From JAAYCT01 sp964499575 (GTDB taxonomy: Bacteria; Bacillota; Clostridia; Saccharofermentanales; Saccharofermentanaceae), in the NCBI GenBank assembly GCA_964499575.1, contig CAZCLK010000032.1, forward strand, positions 1 through 12,077: DNA of 12,077 nucleotides, read 5' to 3'. The notes under the pieces were generated by a model. That model worked only from the letters and a program-made list of their open reading frames with translations. It was not told the DNA's origin and searched no databases. Positions 1-6,551 of the stretch are shown here, one piece after another. The position numbers were made by a program, and so were the translations under genes. The first letter of the stretch is position 1, and each line of letters opens with the position of its first letter.

Positions 1-56
1 GTAAGACTGATATTATGCAGGTTTTTGAATTTACACACAAAATAGGACTTGACCCC
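1..56. mobile_element. Probable terminal inverted repeat of an IS256-family insertion sequence (element off left edge)
   Basis: Bases 29-56 read TTTACACA, AAATAGGACTTG, ACCCC; the reverse complement is a GGGGTCAAGTCC end followed by TATTTTGTGTGTAAA. From memory this matches the character of IS256/Mutator-like ends (AAGTCC near the tip, TGTGTAAA about 20 bases inside). No transposase codons can be identified in the ~28 bases to the left, so the element itself would lie outside the window. The sequence right of ~56 already resembles the linker of the adjacent hairpin array, which suggests that the element interrupted that array. The family is inferred from end sequence only. Confidence 0.45.
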
Positions 57-70
57 AGAAATGGTCGTTC

Positions 71-488
71 AGGCGGTATTTCGAGCGTTTTCAAGCATTT
101 TCAAGGGGCGGCAAGCGCGGAAATACCGCCTGGATCACCGGAAATGCTCGTCTAGGCGGTATTTCAAGCGTTTTCAATGGGCGGCGAGCGCGGAAATACC
201 GCCTGGATCACCGGAAATGCCCGTTCAGGCGGTATTTCAAGCGTTTTCAAGGGGGTGGCGAGCGCGGAAATACCGCCTGGATCACCGGAATTTCCCGTCT
301 AGGCGGTATTTCAAGCGTTTTCAAGGGGGTGACGAGCACGGAAATACCGCCTGGATCACCGGAATTGCCCGTTCAGGCGGTATTTCAAGCGTTTTCAAGG
401 GGGTGGCGAGCGCGGAAATACCGCCTGGATCACCGGAATTTCCCGTCTAGGCGGTATTTCAAGCGTTTTCAAGGGGCGGCAAGCACAA
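71..488. repeat. Tandem array of ~74-bp hairpin units (5 complete + 1 truncated)
   Basis: Units start at 71, 154, 227, 301, 375 and 449 (periods 83, 73, 74, 74, 74). Each complete unit contains AGGCGGTATTTC, a loop of ~27-37 bases, then GAAATACCGCCT, an exact 12-bp inverted repeat. An AA/G internal loop and a further GCG/CGC pairing can extend the stem. Both arms are invariant in all five complete units, while loop and linker vary. Unit 1 has a 10-base internal duplication in its loop. Units 3 (227-300) and 5 (375-448) are identical. Linkers end alternately in TTC and TCT, so the array has a 148-bp two-unit period. The sixth unit lacks its right arm and runs into the terminator region. The period is not a multiple of three, so open frames across the array drift and are not coding. 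There is no attC-like core site and no CRISPR-like conserved-repeat/unique-spacer structure. Function unknown. Confidence 0.95.
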
Positions 489-505
489 AATCGTTCATTG
501 AACCT

Positions 506-536
506 GCCGCGCGCAGACGCGCGGCTTTTTATCTTT
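506..536 (+). terminator. Strong intrinsic terminator closing the hairpin array
   Basis: GCCGCGCG (506-513), loop CAGA (514-517), CGCGCGGC (518-525) form a perfect 8-bp all-GC stem, followed at once by TTTTT (526-530) and ATCTTT. The U-tract lies only on the plus-strand side, so it stops transcription coming from the left, across the array or out of the presumed IS. It does not serve the minus-strand lipoprotein gene. Confidence 0.85.
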
Positions 537-540
537 CCCT

Positions 541-711
541 GCTGCGGTGCGGGTCGCATTCGCTACCTTTACTTCTTAATTTCCAGCTGCGGTGGGGGTC
601 GCATTCGCGACCTTTACTTCTTAATTTCCGGCTGCGGTGGGGGTCGCATTCGCGACCTTTACTTCTTAATTTCCGGCTGCGGTGGGGGTCGCATTCGCGA
701 CCTTTACTCCT
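541..711. repeat. Four 45-bp tandem repeats with a small hairpin, overlapping the lipoprotein stop codon
   Basis: Copies start at 541, 586, 631 and 676, exactly 45 bp apart. Copies 2 and 3 are identical, copy 1 has three changes, and copy 4 diverges after ~32 bases where it enters the lipoprotein gene. Copies 2-4 contain GGTCGC-ATTC-GCGACC, a 6-bp stem with a 4-base loop; copy 1 has one mismatch in the stem. On the plus strand each hairpin is followed by a T-rich stretch (TTTACTTCTTAATTT). On the minus strand there is no U-tract. Each unit contains the string GAAGTAAAGG (minus strand), nearly the same as the lipoprotein's last codons and stop, so the array probably arose by duplication from the gene's 3' end. 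Open frames across it are fortuitous, because 45 is divisible by three. Confidence 0.93.
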
Positions 712-2287
712 TCGTCCCGTAAAACTCTTCTGCCCCCATCCCGAAACGGTCTTGGAGGAACTGTTCATAGTACCGGAGCGCGGCCTCGTTATAGTCGTCT
801 CCTTCCGTGCCGAATGCGTCATTGAAGATTTCGCGGGCGGTCTCGAGGTCGGGGGAGGCATCGCCGGGCTGACCCGTCGCAGGAAGAATGTTGACGGAAG
901 CCTGGACGCCGTTTTTGTCGAGCGTGGCAAGATAGCGGTCGTCCGCCTCGTAATAGAACATCTGGAGCGTGTAGCCGTTCACATCCTCGTCGTAGAATTG
1001 AATGTTCCAGTCGAGGCGATTTTCGGGCGGGACAGCTGCATCAAAATCCGACCGGTGAATGTAAATGTTACGCTCGTGCGGCTCCATTTCCTGATAAAAG
1101 TAGGTGCCTTTGTAGTCCAAAAAAGTGAAGCCGAGGCGCGTGAAGGCCGTGGGCAGTGACTTATCGTTCGCGTCGAAAGGCATCCTGTAGAGTGCCTCCA
1201 TTGAAAGGCCGACGGTCTGCGCGAAGAGTTCCTGATGGATTCGTACGGGCGCCATAAGAATATCCTCATCGGTCGCATCGGGGAATATTGTGCGTACGAT
1301 CTCTTCCAGGTTCGCACGATCTGCGGGGTCAAATAATTGGCTGTCACCGCTCATGTTATAAACGTAGTTGAGCACCATTTCGTTTTTAAAGGCCATCGTT
1401 ACATAGGCGTCGTGCTCGGGGTAGTAGCCGATGTCGATTTTGTAGCCGTTTTGCTCCGTGACGATCCGGATGCAGTTGCCCGTCCAGTCGTCCGGCGGGT
1501 TTCCCCACTCCCTGTGGTTGAGGCGTACGGACGCCCCTTCGCCGTCAAGGATCGCGAGTTTGCTGTTATCATCCATATAAAAGCCGAGCTCGGCAAGCGT
1601 TGAAGCGATGAAGAAGTCTTTTCCGAGGAAGTTCGGGTAAAGGTCCGAAAGCGGAGAGTAATCCTGGGTGGGGGCTCCTTCAAGGAACAGGTATTTGAGG
1701 TTTGTGAGCGTTGAAAGGGGCGTGACGTCTTCGATCAAGGAGTATGAGAGGTTTAAGTGTTCAAGGCTTGTGAGACCCGCGAGCGGCGTATAATCGTCTG
1801 CATCGCAGTTGGATAGGTCGAGGCGTCTGAGTCCGGCGAGGGCGCGAAGCGGCGCGAGGTCGGTGACCGGGTTGCCGGACAGGATCAACACGGTCAGATT
1901 TGAAAGGCCGGATAGCGGCGCGAGGTCGGCGATCTCATGCCCGGTGAGGTCCAGATACTCAAGACCGGTGAAGGCCTCGAGCCCTCCGAGCTCTTTTATC
2001 GTAACGTAATCGAGAGGATCGCTTTGCCATTCCCAACTTAAATTGAGTCGGGTCACCGCTTCGACATCCGCCGGGGTGATGTCGCCGTCCGGCTTCCCGA
2101 TTGATGCGCGAATTAAAGATTCGAGCACCGGGTCAGAAAAATTCACCGGGGTCGGAACCGCCGCGGACGATGCGACGGGCGTTGTCGTCGCGGAGGGATC
2201 CGACGTCGCGGTCGCCGCGGGATTACCGCAGGATGTCATGGCAAGGATTATGATGATCAAAAGAAGAACGGAAAGCGTCTTTTTCAT
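704..2287 (-). CDS. Leucine-rich-repeat lipoprotein
   Basis: This 527-residue protein has a lipoprotein signal: charged MKK, hydrophobic 5-16, and lipobox MTSC with lipid-modified Cys20. It is followed by a Thr/Ser/Ala/Pro-rich linker (~22-48) typical of a tether at the outer face of a Gram-positive membrane. Residues ~50-80 resemble the cap that precedes internalin-like LRRs (DPVLESLIRASIG...ITPADVEAVTRLNL). About six 22-residue LRRs follow (~78-212), with LxxLxLxxNxIxDLxPL spacing. Residues ~225-527 form a region I do not recognise. The ATG is chosen for AGGGGG seven bases upstream and the intact signal peptide. It is the only minus-strand gene in the left half, divergent from the ABC transporter. 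Its stop (704-706) lies inside the last 45-bp repeat copy. The role is probably surface binding or sensing, but the ligand cannot be read from sequence. Confidence 0.9.
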   Translation of the reverse strand: MKKTLSVLLLIIIILAMTSCGNPAATATSDPSATTTPVASSAAVPTPVNFSDPVLESLIRASIGKPDGDITPADVEAVTRLNLSWEWQSDPLDYVTIKELGGLEAFTGLEYLDLTGHEIADLAPLSGLSNLTVLILSGNPVTDLAPLRALAGLRRLDLSNCDADDYTPLAGLTSLEHLNLSYSLIEDVTPLSTLTNLKYLFLEGAPTQDYSPLSDLYPNFLGKDFFIASTLAELGFYMDDNSKLAILDGEGASVRLNHREWGNPPDDWTGNCIRIVTEQNGYKIDIGYYPEHDAYVTMAFKNEMVLNYVYNMSGDSQLFDPADRANLEEIVRTIFPDATDEDILMAPVRIHQELFAQTVGLSMEALYRMPFDANDKSLPTAFTRLGFTFLDYKGTYFYQEMEPHERNIYIHRSDFDAAVPPENRLDWNIQFYDEDVNGYTLQMFYYEADDRYLATLDKNGVQASVNILPATGQPGDASPDLETAREIFNDAFGTEGDDYNEAALRYYEQFLQDRFGMGAEEFYGTKE

Positions 2288-2544
2288 GATGAGTCCCCCT
2301 ATTGTCTGATTCGTTCTTTAACTGCGAAATAACGCGACTTGCCTTTTCATAATGAGCCGGCGGATCGACAGAGAACGTTTTTCCGGGGAAGAGACCGGAC
2401 CGGTCGAGCACTTCCTGCTCCCCGGGGGGGGTACGATCGGTCGCTACGGTTTTTTCGTGCTCGAAAAACTTTTTATACTACAGTGTAAATATATCAGGAG
2501 AGCCGGGCTGACGCAAACAAGAGTTCATTACCGGGAGAAAAGGG
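2288..2544. other. Intergenic region with no recognisable gene; weak operator-like palindrome
   Basis: This is the left half of the divergent spacer between the lipoprotein and the ABC transporter. It has no ORF with a ribosome site. It contains a run of eight G (2424-2431), and an AT-rich patch with TATACT (2474-2479) and the 9-base palindrome TACAGTGTA (2479-2487), faintly like BlaI/MecI or CopY-type operators (TACA...TGTA) but with one central base instead of two. The lipoprotein promoter should lie here; I could not find a convincing -35/-10 pair for it. Confidence 0.4.
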
Positions 2545-2573
2545 TTTTCATATTTTCGCATTCATGTTAAAAT
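2545..2573 (+). promoter_or_regulatory. Sigma-A-type promoter with extended -10
   Basis: TTTTCA (2545-2550; 4/6 of TTGACA), a spacer of exactly 17 bases, then TAAAAT (2568-2573; 5/6 of TATAAT), preceded by TGT, which provides an extended -10 TGn. The expected start of transcription is near 2580. The surrounding ~35 bases are clearly AT-richer than the rest of the window. It reads rightwards into the structured leader and then towards the ABC transporter. Confidence 0.6.
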
Positions 2574-2579
2574 ATTGAT

Positions 2580-2724
2580 ATTGAGTTGTACCTATCCATT
2601 TTTTCCTGAGCAGGCGATGAGGCGAAGGCGAGTTTCGTTTCGTGGGGCCGGGCCGTTTCGAGAGCGGCAGCAGATTTGCTTTTCGGGCATCTGTGGGACA
2701 GAGATGTTTCACGGGTGTTTTTTT
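2580..2724 (+). promoter_or_regulatory. Candidate structured leader RNA / attenuator upstream of the ABC transporter
   Basis: This ~145-nt stretch runs from the predicted start near 2580 to the terminator T-run. It holds at least three local hairpins: GCCGTT-TCGAG-AGCGGC (2652-2668, one G-U), a short AGCA-GATT-TGCT stem (~2670-2681), and the long terminator stem. It matches no riboswitch class that I know. A 41-codon frame starting at ATG 2617 and ending with TAA at 2742 (Arg-rich start, Cys-containing end) spans the terminator. It could be a leader peptide, but it has only a poor ribosome site. Alternatives are a free small RNA, or an attenuator controlling the transporter. Confidence 0.45.
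2688..2724 (+). terminator. Intrinsic terminator inside the ABC transporter leader
   Basis: CATCTGTGGGACA (2688-2700), GNRA-type loop GAGA (2701-2704), TGTTTCACGGGTG (2705-2717) form 13 consecutive pairs, including four G-U, followed immediately by seven T (2718-2724). It sits between a good promoter and the transporter ATG at 2867, with no complete gene to terminate on its left on this strand. Conditional termination (attenuation) or the end of a small RNA is therefore more likely than ordinary gene-end termination. Confidence 0.75.
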
Positions 2725-2866
2725 ATACCTCTGAACGTCTAAAAATGCGGTCATCGACAAAATTTTCGAACAGAATGAACATTATTAGCAAGCGTATCGA
2801 AGCATGCCGACCCGGCCGATATAGCCGTCCGACGATTCTTCGATAACCGCGGAAACGGAGGAAATC

Positions 2867-3565
2867 ATGTTTATCGAAATTCTTGACGGGGTCAAAAAAT
2901 ACGGTCAGGGGGATGCGCAGGTTTTCGCGATGGACGAAGTGCAACTGACGATCGGCAAGGGTGAGATCTGTGTGATCCTCGGGCCTTCCGGCTCGGGCAA
3001 AAGTACGCTGATGAATATGCTCGGCGGCATCGATTCCATGGATTCGGGCAAGCTTCTCGTTGACGGGAAGACGGTCTCCGAACTTTCGCCCGCCGGCCTG
3101 ACGGAGTACCGGAGATCCGATGTCGGTTTCGTTTTTCAGTTCTACAATCTGATCCAGGATCTGACCGTGCTCGAAAACATCCAGGTCGTGTCCGATATCG
3201 CCGCGCATCCGCTCCCGGTCGCCGGGGTCATTGAGTCGCTGGGACTCGGAGCGCTCTTACATCGCTTTCCGTCGGAGCTTTCCGGCGGCCAACAGCAAAG
3301 GACCGCGATCGCCCGCGCAATCATCAAGAACCCGAAACTTCTTTTATGTGACGAGTTGACCGGGGCTCTGGATTCCAAATCCTCCAAAGAGGTTCTGCAA
3401 TATATCGGGAAGGTCAACAAGGAACTCGGTATGACAATCCTGATCGTGACCCACAACGAGGTGATCCGCAAGATCGCCGACCGCGTCATCCTGCTCCGCG
3501 ACGGACGGATCGTCAGTAACGAATTGAATAAAGAGAAAGTGCGCGCGGAGGATCTTGTCCTATGA
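2867..3565 (+). CDS. ABC transporter ATP-binding protein (MacB/LolD/FtsE-type)
   Basis: This 232-residue cytoplasmic ATPase drives the permease encoded next. In order: Walker A GPSGSGKST (39-47), Q-loop Gln91, signature LSGGQQQR (138-145), Walker B LLLCDELTG (158-166) with Glu163 as the catalytic base, D-loop GALD (166-169) and switch His196. All are intact. The usual DEPTGALD of this subfamily reads DELTGALD. Length is normal for the type. The start is supported by GGAGG five bases upstream. The stop overlaps the permease start in ATGA, showing translational coupling. The subfamily, acting with FtsX-like permeases, exports peptides or drugs or works as a mechanotransmitter rather than importing solutes. 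Substrate unknown; no MacA-like adaptor is encoded in the window. A leader with a terminator lies upstream. Confidence 0.95.
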   Translation: MFIEILDGVKKYGQGDAQVFAMDEVQLTIGKGEICVILGPSGSGKSTLMNMLGGIDSMDSGKLLVDGKTVSELSPAGLTEYRRSDVGFVFQFYNLIQDLTVLENIQVVSDIAAHPLPVAGVIESLGLGALLHRFPSELSGGQQQRTAIARAIIKNPKLLLCDELTGALDSKSSKEVLQYIGKVNKELGMTILIVTHNEVIRKIADRVILLRDGRIVSNELNKEKVRAEDLVL

Positions 3566-5781
3566 AAAACCTCGATAAACGCTACCGGCGAAATATCCGG
3601 CACAGCTTATCTTTTTATGTCTGCTCGTTGATTCTGACCGCCCTGTGCGTGCTGGTCGTCAACGTGATGTACACGTCGGTCGACGCGCTCGACACGACGT
3701 TTTCGACGATCATGAAGGACGGTCATGTTGAGGATGCTCAGTTTACGACGCTTGTCTCAATCCCGGAGACGGAGCGGACGGAGCTTGAGGGAAAATACGG
3801 CATCGTTCTGGAGGCGATCCGTTTCGCTGACCTGAAAGAAGATAACTATGACCTTCGCGTTTTCCGGGAGACCGGGAAACTCAACCTCGTTCAAGTCGTT
3901 GACGGCTCGGCGATCTCCGGACCGGGTGAGATCCTCCTGAATCCGGACTTCGCGACCGCACACGACATTGTACCCGGTGACGCATTCACCGTTGCCGGTA
4001 TCGAGTACCGCGTCGCCGGAACCGCCGTACGCCCCGATTATCTGTATGCGCAAAGAAATCCGTCGGACTTCTACGTGGACGATTTCGGCTTCGGTCAGAT
4101 TACGATGGGCGCGCAGGACTTCGAGCGGGTCCCGAACGCGCAGACCTATTACGCCGTCGAATACTCGGAGGATAACAGCGTTGCTTTTCGAAAAGATGTG
4201 CATCAGTCCTATATGACGCTGAGCTATCTGTCGGATGCGGCAAATAACCGTATCTCCACCTGCCGCGATCTCGGTAAGGAATTCGGACTCATGCTCGCCG
4301 CGCTCCTGCCGGTCCTTTTCGGGATGAACACGATGATTGTCGCCGTCGTACTCGGGAGAAAAATCAAGCGTGAGCAGCGTCAGATCGGTACATTATTATC
4401 CTTCGGATACCGCTCGGCGGAGATCATTCGGCATTACCTGTGGTACGCGATCATCCCCGGGGTCATCGGTAGTGTCGTCGGCACGATCTTGTCAACGGTT
4501 TTCTGCCGACCTCTCACAGCTGCGGTCGCGGCCGATTTCGATTCACCCGAATATATCACCCGACCCCATCTCCCTTCCCTTCTCGTTTGTCTGATTGTTC
4601 CGACGTTGCTCTACGTTCTGACGACCGTCGTTGCCGTGAAGCGTCTGGTCAGAAAACCGATCACGGTTCTCCTCGCCGGCTCATCCGCCGAAGCGAAGAA
4701 ACGCGGACGCATCCTGGCGGGAAGCAAGATGTCTTTCCGAAGTAAGTTCAAGATCCGCTCCCTGATCTCGCACAAATCCCGGACGATCGTTGTCGTGCTC
4801 GGACTTTTCTTCAGCAGCTTTTTATGCTCGGTCGGTTTTGTCTTCGCCGACTCATGGAAAGACATCATCACTGACGGCCTCGACGCCGCGGGATCGTATG
4901 AATATCAATACTACATGAATACGCTGGCCGCGGACGCGAAAGGCGGCGAAAAGGTCCTGACCGCATCATTCGAGTCCGGCGACGATCATTCGATCTTCGT
5001 CCTGAGCGGACTTCAGGAGGACCCGCAATATTACAAGCTCGAGACGAAATCCGGAGCGCCTGTCGAGTACGGCATGTACTATATGACGACGAACGCGGCG
5101 GAGCTTTTCGGGATCAAGGCAGGCGACCCGTTCACTTTCATCAATCCCGCTACGGCGGAATCCTACACCGTCGGGATCCGCGATCTCATTGCCGACAACA
5201 CGCAATGCGCGGTCTATACGAGCCTAAGCGAGGCTGAAACATTGTTTGGCCTTCCGGAGGGAAGTTACAACCTCATCCTGTCCGACCGGCCGCTTGATCT
5301 CGACAAAAACCTCGTCCTTGAGGAGCGCTCCAAAGAATCAATCAAGGAACAGTTGGAGTTCGGCGTCGACCTTCTCATGAGCATGATCTATGTAATCATC
5401 GCCGCCGGCGTTCTTCTGTGCGTAGTGACGGTATATCTCACCGTAAACATGCTGGTCGAGGAGAACCGACCCACCATTTCGATGCTGAAGGTTCTGGGGT
5501 ACAAGACCAAAGAGATAAACCGAATCCTTTTATATACCAACAATATCCTCGTACCGATCTGCCTCGCTGCCGGCATTGTCGCGTGCCTCGGCCTGAGCGC
5601 GCTCCTCTTCCGCTCCTTTATCGACATGTTCAACATGTACATTGAGCCGTCCGTGACGACGCAGAGCATCCTGATCATCGGCGCGATCCAGATCGGCGGC
5701 TACCTTCTCGCCCTGACGCTTCTCAAGCGAAAAGCGTATCACGTCGACATGGTCGAGAGCCTGAAAGATACGAGGGAATAA
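3562..5781 (+). CDS. FtsX-like ABC transporter permease (two FtsX domains)
   Basis: This 739-residue membrane protein is the partner of the ATPase just upstream (4-base ATGA overlap). Predicted topology: TM1 ~15-38; a large extracytoplasmic domain ~40-235; TM2-4 ~241-264, ~294-316 and ~338-360; a cytoplasmic linker rich in Lys/Arg ~361-405; TM5 ~407-429; a second extracytoplasmic domain ~430-600; TM6-8 ~604-628, ~658-684 and ~702-722. The short C-terminus ends in the usual positively charged segment plus ESLK. This is two copies of the one-plus-three-helix FtsX unit, as in Gram-positive permeases of the type VII ABC superfamily. Segments GRKIKREQRQIGTLLSFGY and ENRPTISMLKVLGYKTKE are the conserved FtsX coupling regions. 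Probable role: peptide or antimicrobial export or resistance, or cell-envelope remodelling. The substrate is not readable. Confidence 0.93.
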   Translation: MKNLDKRYRRNIRHSLSFYVCSLILTALCVLVVNVMYTSVDALDTTFSTIMKDGHVEDAQFTTLVSIPETERTELEGKYGIVLEAIRFADLKEDNYDLRVFRETGKLNLVQVVDGSAISGPGEILLNPDFATAHDIVPGDAFTVAGIEYRVAGTAVRPDYLYAQRNPSDFYVDDFGFGQITMGAQDFERVPNAQTYYAVEYSEDNSVAFRKDVHQSYMTLSYLSDAANNRISTCRDLGKEFGLMLAALLPVLFGMNTMIVAVVLGRKIKREQRQIGTLLSFGYRSAEIIRHYLWYAIIPGVIGSVVGTILSTVFCRPLTAAVAADFDSPEYITRPHLPSLLVCLIVPTLLYVLTTVVAVKRLVRKPITVLLAGSSAEAKKRGRILAGSKMSFRSKFKIRSLISHKSRTIVVVLGLFFSSFLCSVGFVFADSWKDIITDGLDAAGSYEYQYYMNTLAADAKGGEKVLTASFESGDDHSIFVLSGLQEDPQYYKLETKSGAPVEYGMYYMTTNAAELFGIKAGDPFTFINPATAESYTVGIRDLIADNTQCAVYTSLSEAETLFGLPEGSYNLILSDRPLDLDKNLVLEERSKESIKEQLEFGVDLLMSMIYVIIAAGVLLCVVTVYLTVNMLVEENRPTISMLKVLGYKTKEINRILLYTNNILVPICLAAGIVACLGLSALLFRSFIDMFNMYIEPSVTTQSILIIGAIQIGGYLLALTLLKRKAYHVDMVESLKDTRE

Positions 5782-5801
5782 AGGGCGAGGCGGTCCAAAT
5801 G

Positions 5802-5820
5802 AAAGGGCACCTTTATTTAT
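5802..5820. terminator. Weak hairpin between the convergent permease and racemase genes
   Basis: AAAGG (5802-5806), GCA, CCTTT (5810-5814) form a 5-bp stem with a 3-base loop, followed by ATTTATT on the plus strand and by CATTTGG on the minus strand. It is the only hairpin in the 44-bp convergent gap. It is thermodynamically weak, so it is a poor terminator for the permease if it acts at all. Confidence 0.25.
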
Positions 5821-5824
5821 TGAA

Positions 5825-5915
5825 GCTAATTATCTGCCAAACCGATACTTTGATCAGGCACCTTATCGGTGCTAATCATCCGATCAACGATACTTTGTAC
5901 GTGCACCTCAGCCGT
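5825..5915. repeat. Imperfect 46-bp tandem duplication over the racemase 3' end
   Basis: Unit A (5825-5870) and unit B (5871-5915) align at about 33 of 46 positions with one single-base gap. They share GCTAAT at the start, CGATACTTTG in the middle and GCACCT towards the end. The duplication covers the last ~30 codons of the racemase. Unit A, the copy nearer the stop, is read one frame away from unit B and supplies the present C-terminus and TAG stop. Confidence 0.7.
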
Positions 5916-6551
5916 GTCGACGGTCGGGACGCTCAAGTCGCCCGGCCGGATCATTAGCGGGATCTCGGTACAGCCGAGAAGGACCGCGTCGACCTTGTTC
6001 GCCGCGATGTGGCGTTCGGTCAGCTCAATGACCGCGGCCTTGTCCTCGGGGACGACGAGGCCGTTTTCGAGATTCGGGAAAAAGAGGCCGAACAGGCGAT
6101 CCCTGTCCGCATCGGACAGCGGGCATGTTCCGATGCCGCGCGCGGCCAATGCGCTCTCATAGAGCCGGCTCCGAAGCGTAAAAGCGGTGCCGAGTACAAG
6201 GACGTTCCGGTAACCGGCCCGCCCGATTTGCTCACAGGTTGCGTCGACGATGCTCAGAAGAGGGATCGGCGAGCGCTTCCGGTATTCCTCGAAAAAGATG
6301 TGCGGCGTGTTCGAGGCGATCGCCGCGTATTCGGCGCCCGCGCGAGCCAGCGCGTCCAGGGCGCCCGAGATCAGTTCGATCACGCCGCCGTCGTCAGCGC
6401 GCTCGAAACACGCCATCATCTCATTCATGTCAATGCTTTCGATGACAAGGCGCGGGTACGTTCCGGTCGCTTCAAGGTACCGGCTTATGATGCCCTCGTA
6501 GTAGGTGACGGTCGACGCCGGCCCGATGCCCGCGATAATTCCGAATTTCAT
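5826..6551 (-). CDS. Aspartate/glutamate racemase family protein
   Basis: This is a 241-residue cytoplasmic PLP-independent amino-acid racemase homologue (RacX/YgeA/aspartate racemase type). The N-terminus MKFGIIAGIGPASTVTYYEG is the classic family start. The family uses two cysteines as opposing acid/base residues. The C-terminal one is present (LGCTEIPL, Cys194), but the N-terminal CNT motif reads SNTPH, with Ser80 at the expected cysteine. A true racemase of the two-cysteine kind would be impaired, so the protein may be a single-Cys variant with a different reaction, or an Asp/Glu-metabolite enzyme of unknown specificity. An in-frame extension upstream to 6677 exists, but ATG 6551 has AGGGGTGG seven bases away and begins the conserved strand. 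The last ~15 residues come from a DNA duplication and fall outside the conserved fold. It overlaps the preceding small frame by ATGA. Confidence 0.88.
   Translation of the reverse strand: MKFGIIAGIGPASTVTYYEGIISRYLEATGTYPRLVIESIDMNEMMACFERADDGGVIELISGALDALARAGAEYAAIASNTPHIFFEEYRKRSPIPLLSIVDATCEQIGRAGYRNVLVLGTAFTLRSRLYESALAARGIGTCPLSDADRDRLFGLFFPNLENGLVVPEDKAAVIELTERHIAANKVDAVLLGCTEIPLMIRPGDLSVPTVDTAEVHVQSIVDRMISTDKVPDQSIGLADN

Noticed and set aside
49..450. 133-codon plus-strand frame across the hairpin array
   Set aside because: The 73-83-bp periods shift the frame at each unit, so the protein is not repetitive as a real repeat protein would be, and there is no ribosome site. The frame is open only because the repeat lacks stops.
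71..488. CRISPR array
   Set aside because: Whole units are nearly identical; there are no unique spacers, and no cas genes are in the window.
71..488. Integron attC sites
   Set aside because: The size and inverted-repeat layout are suggestive, but no GTTRRRY/RYYYAAC core sites are seen and no gene cassettes lie between units.
529..930. Minus-strand frame encoding a 15-residue repeat (KLRSKGRECDPHRSR type)
   Set aside because: It is a by-product of 45 being divisible by three. It starts inside the lipoprotein gene in another frame and has no ribosome site.
2424..2431. Run of eight G as a phase-variation tract
   Set aside because: It lies in intergenic DNA, is not clearly between promoter boxes, and nothing shows variability. 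It is noted only as part of the spacer.
2479..2487. BlaI/MecI- or CopY-type operator (TACAGTGTA)
   Set aside because: The central spacing is one base rather than two and no such regulator is encoded nearby. It is too short to claim.
2610..2846. Open plus-strand frame ending just before the ABC ATPase gene, including a 33-codon ORF from ATG 2745
   Set aside because: It has no ribosome site, runs through the terminator hairpin, and its composition does not look like protein.
2723..3208. 161-codon minus-strand frame
   Set aside because: It is antisense to the ABC ATPase, whose motifs are all intact on the plus strand.
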